This document shows positions 11,047-26,976 of a stretch of DNA of 64,000 bases, piece after piece. The stretch is from Amyloporia xantha. Taxonomy: Eukaryota; Basidiomycota; Agaricomycetes; Polyporales; Adustoporiaceae. The notes below the pieces were generated by a model. It was not told the origin of the DNA and did no database searches. It saw nothing but the letters and a program-made list of their open reading frames with translations. The position numbers and the translations under genes are program-made. The DNA is taken from positions 1,612,001 to 1,676,000 of the forward strand of contig JAYKKR010000002.1 in assembly GCA_036971615.1 (NCBI GenBank). The letters are read 5' to 3'. Each line of letters starts with the position of its first letter. The first letter of the stretch is position 1.

Positions 11047-14000
11047 TAGGGGCCGTCCGTCCTAGTCGACAACAACACATGAACATTTTGCCACACGTCG
11101 CTGTTCGTGCTTTGTCGTGATGCTTTCGAGTTTTTTTTTCGTCGTGCATGTGATTGGGGTGTTCAGTGCTCCGAGCCTACGCTCGTGAATGTCCTGACGG
11201 CTGTATTTGTATATAGTGTTCCCCGGAGCGATCGGTGGTATAACATGAATGACATCGTCATGCGATCCGAGCCTTTGAGTGTGTGACTGCAACCTTTATT
11301 GTGGGTCTTTGACAACTTCATGTAACAACCCGATGTGCCATATGGTATGGGACAGCGTGGTGTACACGATATGCTAACCGTATTAGCAGCGCTGTAGTCT
11401 CCACAGCTAGATTAGAATTGACTTCGGAAGATGGTTAGACCTTGTTTGAAATGTAGTCACGGTAAACATCATGAATGGCAACGTTTCATTCTGCGCGCCA
11501 GGTTGAAGGTAGACGCATATTAGAATGACGTGGTGAGTTCCCTTATTATACGATACTGCCGTTCGATAGCCGTTAAGATCCCCAGGCGTGGCAAGCCACT
11601 TGGATTGGGAGTGTCTCCGAAGATGGCCAACCGGCGTAGGTCCAGCATACACGGTCGCGTCGATCCGAGCAACACCAGCGGCGCTCCGACTCAACGTCAA
11701 CAGTCGGGAGTGGCTGAGATCTGATCGTGCGGTTCCGTCGTGTTCCAGGATGCCAGTGTATGCAATAATATGTGCTACTACAGATATGGGTCGTCGTTCG
11801 AGGTTGCGCCAAGGCTGCACGAGCAGCGGTTTGCGGCGTCCCGGCGAGCGCGGACTGTCTCGGAAGAACTTGCGGGCGTCGCGGGAGCTGAAACTGGGTA
11901 GTCTGCTCTCTTCCGACCAGGCAGCAGGGAAGACGCGTGCGGGAAGGAAGAACCTCGAGGCGCGGGGATGCTATGGAGGGAGTGGTGGGGGGTCCATGTA
12001 CTCCCTTTTGCAGTGTCCTTAATGAGCCGAGATTGCACCATGAAGAGCAGAACAGGTGTCAGGCTGCAATGGAGAAGCAATTCTGCAAGCATCATCCACG
12101 CAAGTCCCATACTCAAAACAAGGTAGTGGGAATGGCGAGCGGCTGATTCGTGATACATGCATTTGCCATTCCCTATGGCCCGCTCGGAGTCTGGCGACGC
12201 AATCCGCTGCTATCTGAAACATGTTATAGAGCAGCTAATAGAGTCCATACCCATCTAGACGGTATGCGGTAAGTGGGTAACAGCTAGACGGTCCATTTAC
12301 CCAGACCGCTCTTGTACGACTTTTCCGAATGTCAGATAAGGCCTCGGCTGCCTTCTCTACGCGGACCATAAATGGGGCTCTCTAAGAGGGAGGGAAGGAT
12401 ATCAGCGTATACCGAATATGAGTGCGTTTGAGACTTCCAACGGACAGATCCTGTTAGAGTCACTGTACATGCCTTTGTAGGTGACTACTAGTCTCAGAAA
12501 TTAATGAACAGCATGTATGCTTTTGTCGGAAAGAACAATGGACCAAAATAACTCTACTCGCCTTCGTGGTGTCTGCACCATGACTATGGGGGTGCCTGTA
12601 TTGATGTTAATTCCTTGCGACCGATGTGGACATTCTCCCTATTGCAAAGAATGTTCACCTACGGCATGATTCAAGCTGGATTCGACGAGTTAGCAATTGC
12701 TGGTCAAAATTATACTAGTACATCCCCGCACCCCAAAAACCCCGTCGATGCCATTGACATCAATACCATCTATACCGATGGTCAGAGTCGGAAACCCACT
12801 AGGACTTAGTACACCACTACTAGCTACATACCAGCATGACTGGAGTCGGCTCCGTTTGACTATTGGGTCTATGAACCAAGTCGACAGAGCCGCCATCAAT
12901 ATGACTTCGATCATCTGTTTCCGCCGGCAACCAACACTAGTAGTATGCCGCCGCGACGCCGGTACCGTAGGCTGCCGTCAGTTGTTCCGATCTTTCGAGC
13001 TTCAGTCGCAACCGTCTCTAAGTGCACTATGCGTCCGTGTCCGTGGCATCATTGGGAGCCTCTCCATGCTCGCATCCGACATTGGTATGACGCCGTAGTG
13101 ACCATCTATCTGCACATGAGAAATCAGTGTGTCACATCAGCTGCAGGTAAGTTTCTCAACTGCCTCATGGAGTTTTTACGGCTTGATACGCAGTGTGCTG
13201 TAGGTTCTGGATTAAAACGTGTGCTGAAGAAAGTCACAATGCGGGCGCCATCGAGTCTATAAACTGGAGTGATGCATTGACAGATGTCAGCAGGTGTGAC
13301 ATGATGGAAGCACTCTCAGGACACGACACCACAAACACATTCTTTCGGACCGGTAGGGAACATGATTTATGAGGTCTGTTTTACCTTCTTTTACTGAAGT
13401 CTTGGAGGAACGAGGCATCACTGTCTTCAAGTGGTGTATTCACGACTGGAATCCATAATACGAGCAGTCATCGCGTTCTTCGGGTCACCAGCATGAACAG
13501 CTGATATCCGTACCGAATTACTTCGGTATAATATCCAAGTCTTAACTTCCCTGAGGTCGACGTCAATTATCGCCATAGTGACTTCGTCTTCACTGAAACA
13601 GCGCGTTGCATCAAGTCCCGGACTTCCCTGTACAAGATGAAACACTATTCAGGAGTTCTTTTTCTGTGATATCGGTCAATTGTTTCCTGTGGCTTCATCT
13701 GATCCTCTACAGGTTTCCACAGCAACTGCACAATAAGAATGAAGGATGCGGCGGTCAACCTACGTCAGGAATGGACGCGGATTTCAAACGGTGACGCAAC
13801 GACAATAGCAACCGCTGTTCTTATCGTCCTGCTCAATACTCATTTGCATGACCGATGTCATCTCGACAATGGAAATTTGTGACTCCTACTTGAGATGGTA
13901 CAGACACGAGGTGGGTAATGTCTGGTTAGACCGGAAGAATTAAAAGATTTCTAAACCACTTAGGCTCGTGCTGACCGGAGAATCATTCTCCGAATTCCAC

Positions 14001-14955
14001 ACAAATACTCCTTTCGTGTAAAGGGCGTCTTTGTACTGGGGTCGCAAGTATATTTGCATCCCTATCACTTCTGTTCTCGTAATGTGCTGTGTGACTTCCC
14101 TGACTGGCCTCAAAATCGGTCCGTTTCGGCGCATTCATGGCAATTTGACTGAGACTGCACATGGGCATACTCCAAAAGATGTACAAGAACCGCCCGCTAG
14201 AGGCCGCACGGGATAAGTAGTGGGTCAAAGTGAGTAATCCGGTCTCTGCACACCGCATGCCAGTGTACCACTTGCCGTGTTTCGTTAATGTCGTGGGCTC
14301 AGGCAGTGCTCCGATGCCGTCGTGCGGACTCTCTCAATGGTATAATTCGCTGCGACAAATGCAGGCCGATCGTCGGGGTATTTCCACGCCATCGCCACAG
14401 AGTACTTCCTCCCAGTGGTCAATCACACATTCCATGATCATAACCGACACTCCGCATGAACGCGTGAGGTCCGCGAAGTGCATCGACTGTCAGCCATGAT
14501 CAATCCCACTGTTCCAGTGAGAAATTCAAGCATCTTCGCGGACGTGCTTAAACTCGTAGGTCGGGGTTGTCGTTGGCAGGCCCAACACTTGCATTGCAAG
14601 TCCAAGGCATAGCGTCTTTATGCTCTCATATCAGATGACCTGTGCATGTACGATCCATGCCTTTGATACAATCCGAAGACCAAGGTCGCTTACTGAAGAG
14701 CTTTGAGAAAAGAAGGATATCTTCGCATTCATGCGTCTCACAAAGCGCGGAACTGGGGCTCTTCACTGGGGGCAAGTCAGTGCTGAGTCGAACTTCAAGG
14801 CCGACGATAGCAGATGGCTCGGAAAAGCGAATTCTAGCAACATGCTCTATACAATATGGCCTGTACTTCTGCTAGGAATGCCATCTATCAATTACAAAAT
14901 GATACTGACATCCATCAGTAATATATATATATATATATGTGCTATTGACTACTAT
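11047..14955. other. intergenic, about 3.9 kb, no gene seen
   Basis: No frame on either strand shows a domain or spliceable extension; the largest frames (near 11588-12158 and 12697-13262) look random. The left end should hold the transporter 3' UTR and the right end the 3' UTR of the Ca2+ ATPase gene. Confidence 0.5.
14921..14938. repeat. (AT)9 microsatellite
   Basis: Eighteen bases of perfect AT dinucleotide repeat, just past the stop codon of the minus-strand ATPase gene, so probably in its 3' UTR. Confidence 0.85.
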
Positions 14956-18545
<3,590 letters not shown>

Positions 18546-20563
18546 GCCGAAGATGTCTAGGCCAACCAATTGTATGTACCAGGGTGATGACGAACTCTAG
18601 GAAGCGAAAGAGCACGACACTGGGGTCCAGAAGTACGCAACCGCGCCTGCATATAAGGCCAGAAAATACCGCCTGCGTGGACTTACGTGGCAAATTCCGG
18701 CACAGAAGCCTGGTCCCTCGTCAACTCAAAAGAGCACGTTCCTGGACAATTCGTCTCCATTCCTCAATCGCAGTCTTTGTGAAATTCATGGATATGTACC
18801 AATGCTGTCTATACCGTCTAGCTGTACATTGATGCGTCTCTACAGTGGATATTACGGGATAGACGGTGCTGCTGGAGTTCGAGAAGCCACGGAAGGCGGA
18901 AGAACTGCCAAGACACAGGATATGGGTATAATGAGCAGGCCGGCGTCTCCTACATAACTTAGCGCGCGGTCGACGAGTAAGAATTTGAACCTAGCCGCCG
19001 ATGTGGTCATAAATGGTCAGCAGGTGAATCGTCTCAAGACTGTACCATGCAATGCAGTGGGATGCCGTGACCTTGAGCAGTCTTACGGGTCTTACGGGTC
19101 TTACGGTACACCTCCTGGGAATGATGTCCCATTGGCGCGGCCTCGAGGAAGATGCATATGGAAGTAGTTCACTAGTGCTGTCGTATAATGTGGGTAGTTC
19201 TGGGTAATTTCACTGCATACAGATGAGATGAATTTGCACAACGGCTCGGACCATACCGTGGCTATGCGAACTGTGGTTTTGGACATGGGTTCTACCCTAC
19301 GACGTTTATCTGCCACCGCCCTCCATGGAACAAAAATATCTCGCTCAAGTAGCAAGTCAGCTGCATATCACCAAATGGGCATACGCTATCGCACTCACAA
19401 CAAAACGTAGTACCGCATTTCCACGGTTCTTCATTAGCACCGATATCCCACCCAGTGGCAGATTGATAGTCAGAGATGTATTCCTCAATCTGAACATTGA
19501 TCCATCGCCATACTTAAACCACAGGATCAATTTGCATGCTGGAGCAAACCCGACTTCCCTCAAACTGTCTCTATAATTTCATCTGCTCGCCCTAGTTGCA
19601 CGTTATGCGGATGCAGAGTCGAAACATGCAGAGACCGCACGACTGTTCCTGTCCACGATGTAGACATGGTCGACTTGTTGAGACTGATAGATGATTCAAT
19701 CCGTCAAAGCGTTGCCATTTTGACAAACGGCTGTGTGGCATTGCGGAGGCAATGCCATATGACCGGATCTTGCAATGCAAAGGCAATGAGAATCGTCCAG
19801 TAGTCCACCTAAAGAGACAACTAAGACCGGATTGAGAGGCCAAGTTGCGAAGGATACAAATGGCCACGACGATCGCCATTTTTTGGCAGTGACCGACTAC
19901 AATCGTAGGTGACAACGGGTCCACAAAGCAGGGCAGTCTGGATTGCGACTACCCAAGTACGGTGTCATATCCGCTGATCTGGATGTTGCTTGAAGTGATA
20001 CGGTCCGAAATGCAACTTTGCGATTATCTCCACGCCTGGCCGAGAACCAAACCTGTTATTCATGGGTTGTGAGAGGATGCTGGCATTGGCCAGATGCTGT
20101 GCGAGCCACTCGCCGCCGCTTGTCACTGATTCGACAAAACTCACCTATATTTCAATGAAGACAGTCGAATAGCGAGATCCCTCCGACTGAAAGTGTGTCT
20201 ATATCAGTTGCACGTTTGAGAATACATTGAACATCAAGAGGCTCGAAAGTTGAGATTCAAGGACGGGAAACGGGCGTCGAGGCGCTGACTTCAAATCTCC
20301 ACGGGCAAGCGTCAGAGGCGTCAGCGTCCTTGCGTGACTCACCTTTCCCGACTCATCGCCCAATCTAGAGTCTGGACATTTACACCCTTGAGTCTTTACT
20401 TCCTCGGTCTGCGACAGCACTGGGATAGAAACCGCAGCCTGTCTTTGTCGCAGAGCAGTCGTCTTATATATCTCGGGTCGGGTTAAGCCGATACTTCCCT
20501 GCTGGTGGCACTGACGGGCGGCGTGACGAAAGCCTTTACCCTCGACCACTAGTGCGACACACG
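18546..20563. other. intergenic, about 2.0 kb
   Basis: No supported gene. It contains a short tandem repeat at 19081-19106. A TATATA at 20465-20470 lies about 95 bp upstream of the SIP5-like start and may be its TATA element. Confidence 0.5.
19081..19106. repeat. 9-bp tandem repeat, nearly three units
   Basis: TCTTACGGG occurs at 19081-19089 and 19090-19098, followed by TCTTACGG at 19099-19106. Confidence 0.85.
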
Positions 20564-22553
20564 ATGGGGAATAGTGTCTCTTCGGGTCGCGGACACCATG
20601 AAGAAACTGTCGACTTTGGCTACCTTTCCCCGCAGGGCATCTATACCGGGCCCAGAGATTGGAATCAAACCATAGTAGCACAGCTCATCTGCGAGCGCAG
20701 GCTCGCCCCCTTCTACCGCCCTCTCGAGGACTACGAAGAGTCATGGGACGACGAGCAGATCCTTGCACATAGGAAGGAGCCCCCGACCGAAGGAGATGGT
20801 GCACCGGCCGAATCGTCGAGCTCACGCGCCGACTCCGCCTCACTCGCCTCCAGGTCTAGCGCCAAACGGGGACACAATAACAGCAACTCGAAGGATATAA
20901 TACGATATCCGGAGGCTGCTATCTACCGGGGAGCTGTGGAATGTCCGATCTGTTTCTTGGTGCGTCCTTGCACCGTCCTTCTCTCCAACCCCGCAGGGCT
21001 TAGTCGTGCGACCAATAGTACTATCCTCCCAATATCAACCACTCCCGGTGTTGCGACCAAGCGATATGCACGGAGTGCTTCGTCCAAATCAAGCGAGCAG
21101 ATCCGGACCCGAAGCATCTCGTTTCGGAGCCGGCGTCATGTCCCTACTGTGTCCAGGAGAACTTTGGTGTGGTCTACAAGCCGCCGCCATGGCGCACAGG
21201 CCTGAACAGCGAGGGAGCGGTCAGTCTTGTCTAGCACTGTATCCAGCGCGTCCGCTGACAATGATCCATCTACCTCACATTTCCCAGACACCTCCCTCAT
21301 GGCCCGAATCGCCCAAGCAACCCGATGTCGCCAGTCCCATGTCGGCGATGAAACGGCCACGCAAGAGCTTCGGCGCAGATAGCCCCGAAGTCGTTACCAT
21401 AGGTCTGTCTCTGTCCATCACAGCTTGCACGCGCCTGTAGTCAACTCACGGCTAACCGCTACTTTCCAGATCAAATCCGTCCCGACTGGGAAGCGAAGCT
21501 GGCAGCGGTGCGCGCTGCGGTTGCCCGGCGCGCGAACAGGCGGATCATCATGCGCCAAGTAGGCGACCGGCTCGTCCCCGTGGGGATCAGCAGCGGGCGC
21601 GTACATGCGCTTCCCACGGAGGATGGCCAGATCGAGACGGTCGAAGGGGCCACAGATCGAGGAAGCCGGAGGGCGAGACGAAGGGCGCAGAACCAGGACT
21701 TCAACCAGCTATTAGGCAACATGGGCCTCGGCGGGCAAGATTTGGAGGAGGCAAGTTTTGCAGTGACGTCATGTTTTCCGAGGTCTCATATTGTGATGCT
21801 CACGAACAGCTGATGGTAATGGAGGCGATGCGATTATCACTCCTTGAACATGAAGAACAGCAGCGCCGCGCACGAGAGGAAGAGGAGAAGAAGAAAGCTA
21901 AGAGCGCTGCTGAAAGCGTTCGTGCCGAGGGCGTCGAAAGTGTAGGCTCGTCTTCTGCACCTGTAGTGCCTAAGGCATCGCCATCACCACCTATCGAAAG
22001 CGCCTCAGCTTCCTCCACATCTGTCCCCACAACTTCTACTGAATCCGCTGTATCAAGTACCAACAATGAGGCTAGTGCGCCGCCTCCAACACAAAGCAGT
22101 AATGATCAAACCCTCACGTCGTCGGTCCCAACCACCCGGGCAGCGGAGACACTTGATAGCATTTTGGATGATGCCAACCTAAATTCTGGGCCACCGAGGA
22201 CTCCTGACGTAGTGCCGTACGGCTTCGAAACTTCTCCAGTCAGTGCTGGTACTACTCAGGACGACGAAGATGGATCAGGTCCACAGACACCAGCGTCCGC
22301 CGAACCTGAGGGCTCAGCCCCTTCCGTGGTTGAGCCGCCTGCCAGTGGGACACGGCCGATCACATTTGACCGCCAGGACTCACTCGCCTCATCGCTTGCC
22401 CCGTCGATGGGGCCATCACACTATGACATGCTGTCCTCCTCACCAGAGTCCGGAGTCTCGAGCAAACCGCTGTTGCATTCGCGTCCGGGCACCCCGAGCG
22501 CGCCGGTGGTCACTGTGGGTGCGGCTGACTCCAGTGCGACGAGTACGGACTAG
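20564..22553 (+). CDS. SIP5-like zinc-finger protein
   Basis: The start [10 protein letters not shown] places Gly at position 2 and Ser near 6, suggesting N-myristoylation. A Cys-rich RING-like finger follows across the first intron: [38 protein letters not shown] and ASCPYC, then [15 protein letters not shown]. This arrangement matches yeast Sip5, which was reported to interact with the Snf1 kinase and the Reg1/Glc7 phosphatase. Downstream is a helical segment ([20 protein letters not shown], then [18 protein letters not shown]) and a long Ser/Pro-rich disordered tail ending at TAG 22551-22553. Introns: about 20965-21023, one near 21220-21290, one near 21403-21470, and a GC-AG intron at 21751-21809. 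The molecular activity is not known from sequence; ubiquitin ligase activity is possible. Confidence 0.82.
21751..21809 (+). other. GC-AG intron in the SIP5-like gene
   Basis: The exon ends GAGGAG and the intron begins GCAAGT, the usual context for GC donors, and ends CACGAACAG. Removing 59 nt joins DLEE to LMVMEAMRL in phase 0. No GT donor nearby restores the frame. Confidence 0.8.
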
Positions 22554-24067
22554 TTGCCCCGGTATGCCCTGCGAGCTGTATTCATTGGAGGTAATGTTGG
22601 AAGCTGTAGGATTCGAGGTGGAAGTTCACAGACATTGTATTGTTGCTATGCGAAGATCACAGATGGAGCTGGTGTTGTAGTTTAGATCCCCCCTACCCTC
22701 TTGTCTCGTATTCTGGCATGATACTTTATATCGCACTTTGTTCACAGTAGCATCGGTTTGATCCATGAGCTCATGACGTCTGCGAATGAAATGTTGGTGC
22801 CTGATTTTTAGTTACGTTTTGCAACAGTCATGCATCCGGTAAGTTGGCGGCTGCAACTCGAGCTCGAATGGACATCCATGTTGGACAGGTCTTTTGCATT
22901 CCGGCACTATGTGATTCGTTGCGTACATTGGGTGAGGCAATTAGGATTATATAGATGTGTGAAGTGCTGCACAGTGAAAGTTGGGTGATAGAACGAAGAG
23001 GCATTGCTATGGGCGCTGTGACCGCGGAGGGTCTGCCCACACAGGTTTTTGCGAGTCAGGGTCGGTCAGCTGCACACAACGCCTATTCGTCAGATACTAT
23101 GAAGGTTTGCGAAATGATATCCTTACTTGCGCGTCCACCTGTCGCTTCGTTGCGTTTTCCATGGCTAGCCGCGCAGCACGGTTCGCGTCCACTTTGCGCC
23201 GCAGGTCAGGGGCCATAGCCTATGAAACAATTGGAATGAGCCGCGATCGTGTCAAAAGCTATCGTAAGGGAGAATACGAGGAGCGAGCATATCGAGAAGC
23301 TGTGGTGGGATAGTGAGATACCACACCTCCAGCCTTCGTCGGGACCACGCTACCATGGGGATCCTCGCTTTGCTGCAAGTATTGCGCGAAAGGGCTCCGA
23401 AAGAAGCGATATCCACACATGGATATCAATCATTCATTGAAGGAAGACTCACAGCATATGTTTGTTCGGGCGTTGGAGTAGTCGCTGTGAATGTGACATG
23501 AGCGGTGCCTCAGCAAACAAAGAGCGGATAGTCGCGCTGAAGATGGCCAACTCACCCTTCATGATCACATACCCAACTCCGAGTACTGAATGGCAAGATT
23601 CGGCGCGTCATACAGTCCGTCAAATGACCTCTGTAAGAGGCGAGTAGTTCACAAGAAATATGAAGAATGGAGCGTACATCCGGCGGTAGCGAGAGTCATC
23701 CTGAACCAAGGAAATCCTGGAGGGCCTGACATGGTCGTGAACGAGTGCTGAAGCAGATGATAATGGTCAAATAGCAAGGTTACGGTGCTCAGTGCTCAGT
23801 GCGCGCAATGCCCATTGCAGCCAAGACAGCGCGCCTCCACGGCCTATCCTAATATGGCAACAACGTCATTTACGTCAGCACGGCTAACACTGCAGACAGG
23901 CCCAGCCCTTGTATGCAGATCTTGGTATCCCGGCAAGCGTGCATGTTCGTTCCTCCGCATACAAAGGGCCCTCCATCTCTCTGAGCTCCTTTACACGTCA
24001 CCTGGTCGCCAGGCCATTCCTGTCTCTACCCTAACGCTAGTCAATTCCAACGCGCCACGACACGATC
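22554..24067. other. intergenic, about 1.5 kb, no gene seen
   Basis: Overlapping short plus-strand frames at 22955-23501 have no recognisable features and no splice pattern that joins them into a gene. Confidence 0.5.
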
Positions 24068-25162
24068 ATGCGCGTGTGTCTCTCTTTTCCATTCACTGTC
24101 CTTGCTCTCTCTCTTTCTGCCCTTGTTTTCGCCGACTCGCACGCCGTAGGTAGGAGCCCGAACCACGCGTCGGTGAGGAGGCGCCATGCTGTTAACGCCC
24201 TCGACGTCCGGCGCGACACGCAGCCGCACAAGCGCTACAGCGACGCCAGGCTCAGCTTCTACGATGCCGGACAGAATGCTTGCGGTTCCGTGGACACAGA
24301 CAGCGACTATGTGAGTTGACAAATGTGTGCTTATCTGCAGAGATGTGCTGACGGTCGCATTTGCAGATTGTCGCCATAAATACGGAGGTAAGCCAAGCAT
24401 GCACGGGCTGTCTGTACATTACTGACAAAGTGTGAAGCAATGGAACGGTGGCCAGTACTGTTACCAGACCGTCACAATTTCGTACGGCGGCAAGACCACT
24501 CAGGCGACTATTACTGATGAGGCATGTACTTTTTCTTGTTTATTGTCTCCGCCAGGGCAGCACCCTGTGTAGATAGCATATAGCCACGGGGGTATGTGCT
24601 TCGGAGTATGTCGAAGCCTGTCAAGACTTCCCTCTTGGTGCACACTAACTCAAAAAACCACTCCTGTTTTCTGACATCAATTCTCCTACAGTGTATGGGG
24701 TGCCCAGAAGCAGGCCTTGATCTCTCCCGGGGCCTCTTCGACTTCTTCGCCTCCGAGAGTATGGGCATCATCTACGGCACTTGGGAATTCGACAGCGGCG
24801 CACAGTCATCCTCCAGTAGCTGGATTGCCCCGTCGTCGACCTGGACGCCCACCTCGACCTACATTCCGCCGCCCCCGCCGACTACTTCGTGGACCCCGTC
24901 GTCTTCGTACATCCCGACGTCATCCTGGTCTCCTCCCACAACGTATTCGCTCTTCAGCTCGTACTCTTCGTACAGCAGCTCTGCTACGCCTACCAGTACG
25001 CCCAGCCCGCCGTCGAGCAGCGCAACGCCCACTCCGACGTCGTCTTCGACCACCGCGGCTGAAGCGACGCCGTCGGTTTCGTTTGACCAGGGCAACCTGA
25101 ACCAGTTCAACATGGCACTCGTCGGGTTGAGTGGCTTGCTCGAAGCCGCTAACTGGACCTAA
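24068..25162 (+). CDS. secreted RlpA-like double-psi beta-barrel protein (riboflavin-aldehyde-forming-enzyme-like), copy 1
   Basis: The N-terminal signal peptide is MRVCLSFPFTVLALSLSALV. A basic propeptide ends in HKR, a Kex2-type site, just before the domain YSDARLSFYDAGQNACG. The double-psi beta-barrel continues through IVAINTE, QWNGGQYCYQTVTISYGG, ATITDE and CMGCPEAGLDLSRGLFDFFA. A roughly 110-residue Ser/Thr/Pro/Trp-rich tail follows, likely O-glycosylated. It ends in a hydrophobic segment, MALVGLSGLLEAANWT, that is too short for a clear GPI signal. Basidiomycete homologues are annotated as riboflavin-aldehyde-forming enzyme or expansin-like; the real activity is unproven. Four exons; the third intron (24522-24691) has a GC donor. 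It is in tandem with the copy at 25835. Confidence 0.82.
24522..24691 (+). other. GC-AG intron in RlpA-like copy 1
   Basis: After ACTGATGAG the intron begins GCATGT and ends CTCCTACAG, joining TDE to CMGC in phase 0. Copies 2 and 3 have a GT donor at the same codon. The GT four bases downstream would shift the frame and meet a stop. At 170 nt the intron is also longer than its counterparts. Confidence 0.78.
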
Positions 25163-25834
25163 TACCTCAGAGCGAGTGCGTGCGTGACTTTTGCTGCTGA
25201 CGAGGAATCGTGGCGGCGTAGTACAACTTGGAGACCGAGGAAATACGTCATTTTTCATGCAACGATATCAAAATGTATGCTACATGCTGCCTAATACGTT
25301 TGTCTATAATTGTGCCTCCCTTCGCTTTGTTGTCTGGACGTAATTAAGAGTCGGAATGGAGAGGTTTCACTGCCGGTTGCTATTCTTACCGACGGTCTGT
25401 TCCTGCCGCCGTGCCCGAATTTGCGTCGGCTACGCTAGCGAGTGTTATTTCACCCAGTTCTTGCTTGCTTGAGTCTGCGTATGTCGTTGTGGGTATAGCA
25501 GGAAAGTCTGTAGCTCGCAGAGACCAGTTGTACATAATTACGAACGTAGACAACTGCCAAATGAGGAAGGGAGAGTTTCCAGATTTGGGCTGGCGGTGCG
25601 GGACTGGTGCGACCTTGTGGCGGCCGTGCTTGGCGTCGTTAAGGGCAGAACATAACAGGCGAGCGCTGCCCAACCCCGTTGCCCTCGCTCTATTTTCCAC
25701 CTCCAGCGTCCTCCGCGCCCCCTCACGTCCTGTGCACCGTCCCGCTCACTCTCACCACGCTCCTTTGCAACGACTCAAAAATACAGTCCACCACACCGTT
25801 TTATTGACCTTCTCACACCCAGCGCACAATAGAC
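25163..25834. other. intergenic between RlpA-like copies 1 and 2
   Basis: 672 bp with no gene seen; it should contain the terminator of copy 1 and the promoter of copy 2. Confidence 0.5.
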
Positions 25835-26976
25835 ATGCGCTGTTCAACGCTCCTCGGGTTCTCCCTGCTCTCGCTCGTCCTCCCTTTCGTCGCCAGTCGC
25901 GACCACTCTGGCCGTGATGCCCACCGCCGCCACGACGCCCTGGCACGCCGCCCTCGTGGCGAACTGGCCCGCCGCCAGTCTTACAGCAACGCGCGGTTCA
26001 CGTACTACTCCGTCGGATTGTGAGTTTGCTCAACTTTCATCTCGCATGACCTGTCCCTGACAGTCGTGCATAGGGGTGCTTGCGGCGATACCAGCCAGCC
26101 GAGCGACTTTGTGAGTGACGTCTGCGGGTTCTGATAAGGATAGTGATGGTCCGCTGACGCCCATTCTTCAGATCGTCGCGCTGGACACTGCTGTATGTAT
26201 AATCCTGGCTATAGCCCGAATGGGGCGCATGGACTGACTTTTTGGGCTGCAGCTGTACGGAAGCGGATATCCTGGCCCCCAATGTTTCAAGAGCATCACC
26301 ATTACCGCGAATGGCAAGACAACGACGGCCACCATCATGGACGAGGTAAACTTGCTCGCGTTCGCTTCACTCAACGACATCTCACTCTACTGCTAAACAG
26401 TGCCCCGGATGTCCGGAGGGCGGTCTTGACATGTCCGAAGGTCTCTTCCAATTCTTCGCTGACCTGAGCGTCGGCGTGCTCTACGGCGAATGGTATTACA
26501 ACGACGGCAGCGGCGGCGGAGGATCCGACCCCACCACCTCCTCCGTTTGGACCCCCACCTCTACTTCGACGCCTTGGACGCCCCCGCCCAGCCCGACCTC
26601 CATCTGGACCCCTCCCACGTCTACCTACGTTTGGACCCCCACGACTACCTCCACACCCTGGACTCCCCCTCCCAGTTCGACCCCCGTTTGGACCCCGTCC
26701 TCGAGCAGCGAGTGGAGCAGCAGCAGCATCTGGTCTGCGCCCTCCTCCAGCTCCTCCGCATGGTCCAGCTCCTCCGCGTGGAGCAGCAGCTCGGCGTGGT
26801 CCAGCAGCGCCGCGTCGAGCTCGGCGTGGTCGAGCGCGAGCAGCACCGCTTCGGCTGTTGAGTCCGTTGAGAGCGGCGTCAGCGCAGGCAACAGCACTGG
26901 AACCCAACTCGAGAGCATGAACCAGGCCCTGCTTGGCATGGCCGGCCTCATGGTCGCGGGTGCGGATGCGCAGTAG
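25835..26976 (+). CDS. secreted RlpA-like double-psi beta-barrel protein, copy 2
   Basis: The signal peptide is MRCSTLLGFSLLSLVLPFVA. The propeptide ends ELARR, a dibasic Kex2-type site, before QSYSNARFTYYSVGL. Spliced domain blocks are GACGDTSQPSDF, IVALDTA, LYGSGYPGPQCFKSITITAN, TATIMDE and CPGCPEGGLDMSEGLFQFFA. The tail, about 160 residues, is built of WTP/ST repeats (for example SVWTPTSTSTPWTPPPSPTS) and then Ser-Trp-Ser-rich repeats, as in cell-wall linkers. It ends MNQALLGMAGLMVAGADAQ. Five exons with all donors GT. The intron positions match copies 1 and 3, apart from one extra early intron near 26021-26072 that copy 3 shares. Function as for copy 1. Confidence 0.83.

Noticed and set aside
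11588..13262. Several 100-144-codon frames that might form a gene in the 3.9-kb gap
   Set aside because: They overlap each other on both strands without consistent splice sites or protein-like composition.
18960..19010. GGTTCAAATTC on the minus strand, resembling a tRNA B box
   Set aside because: No acceptor stem, D-loop or anticodon arm could be built around it. A similar match near 59835 also fails.
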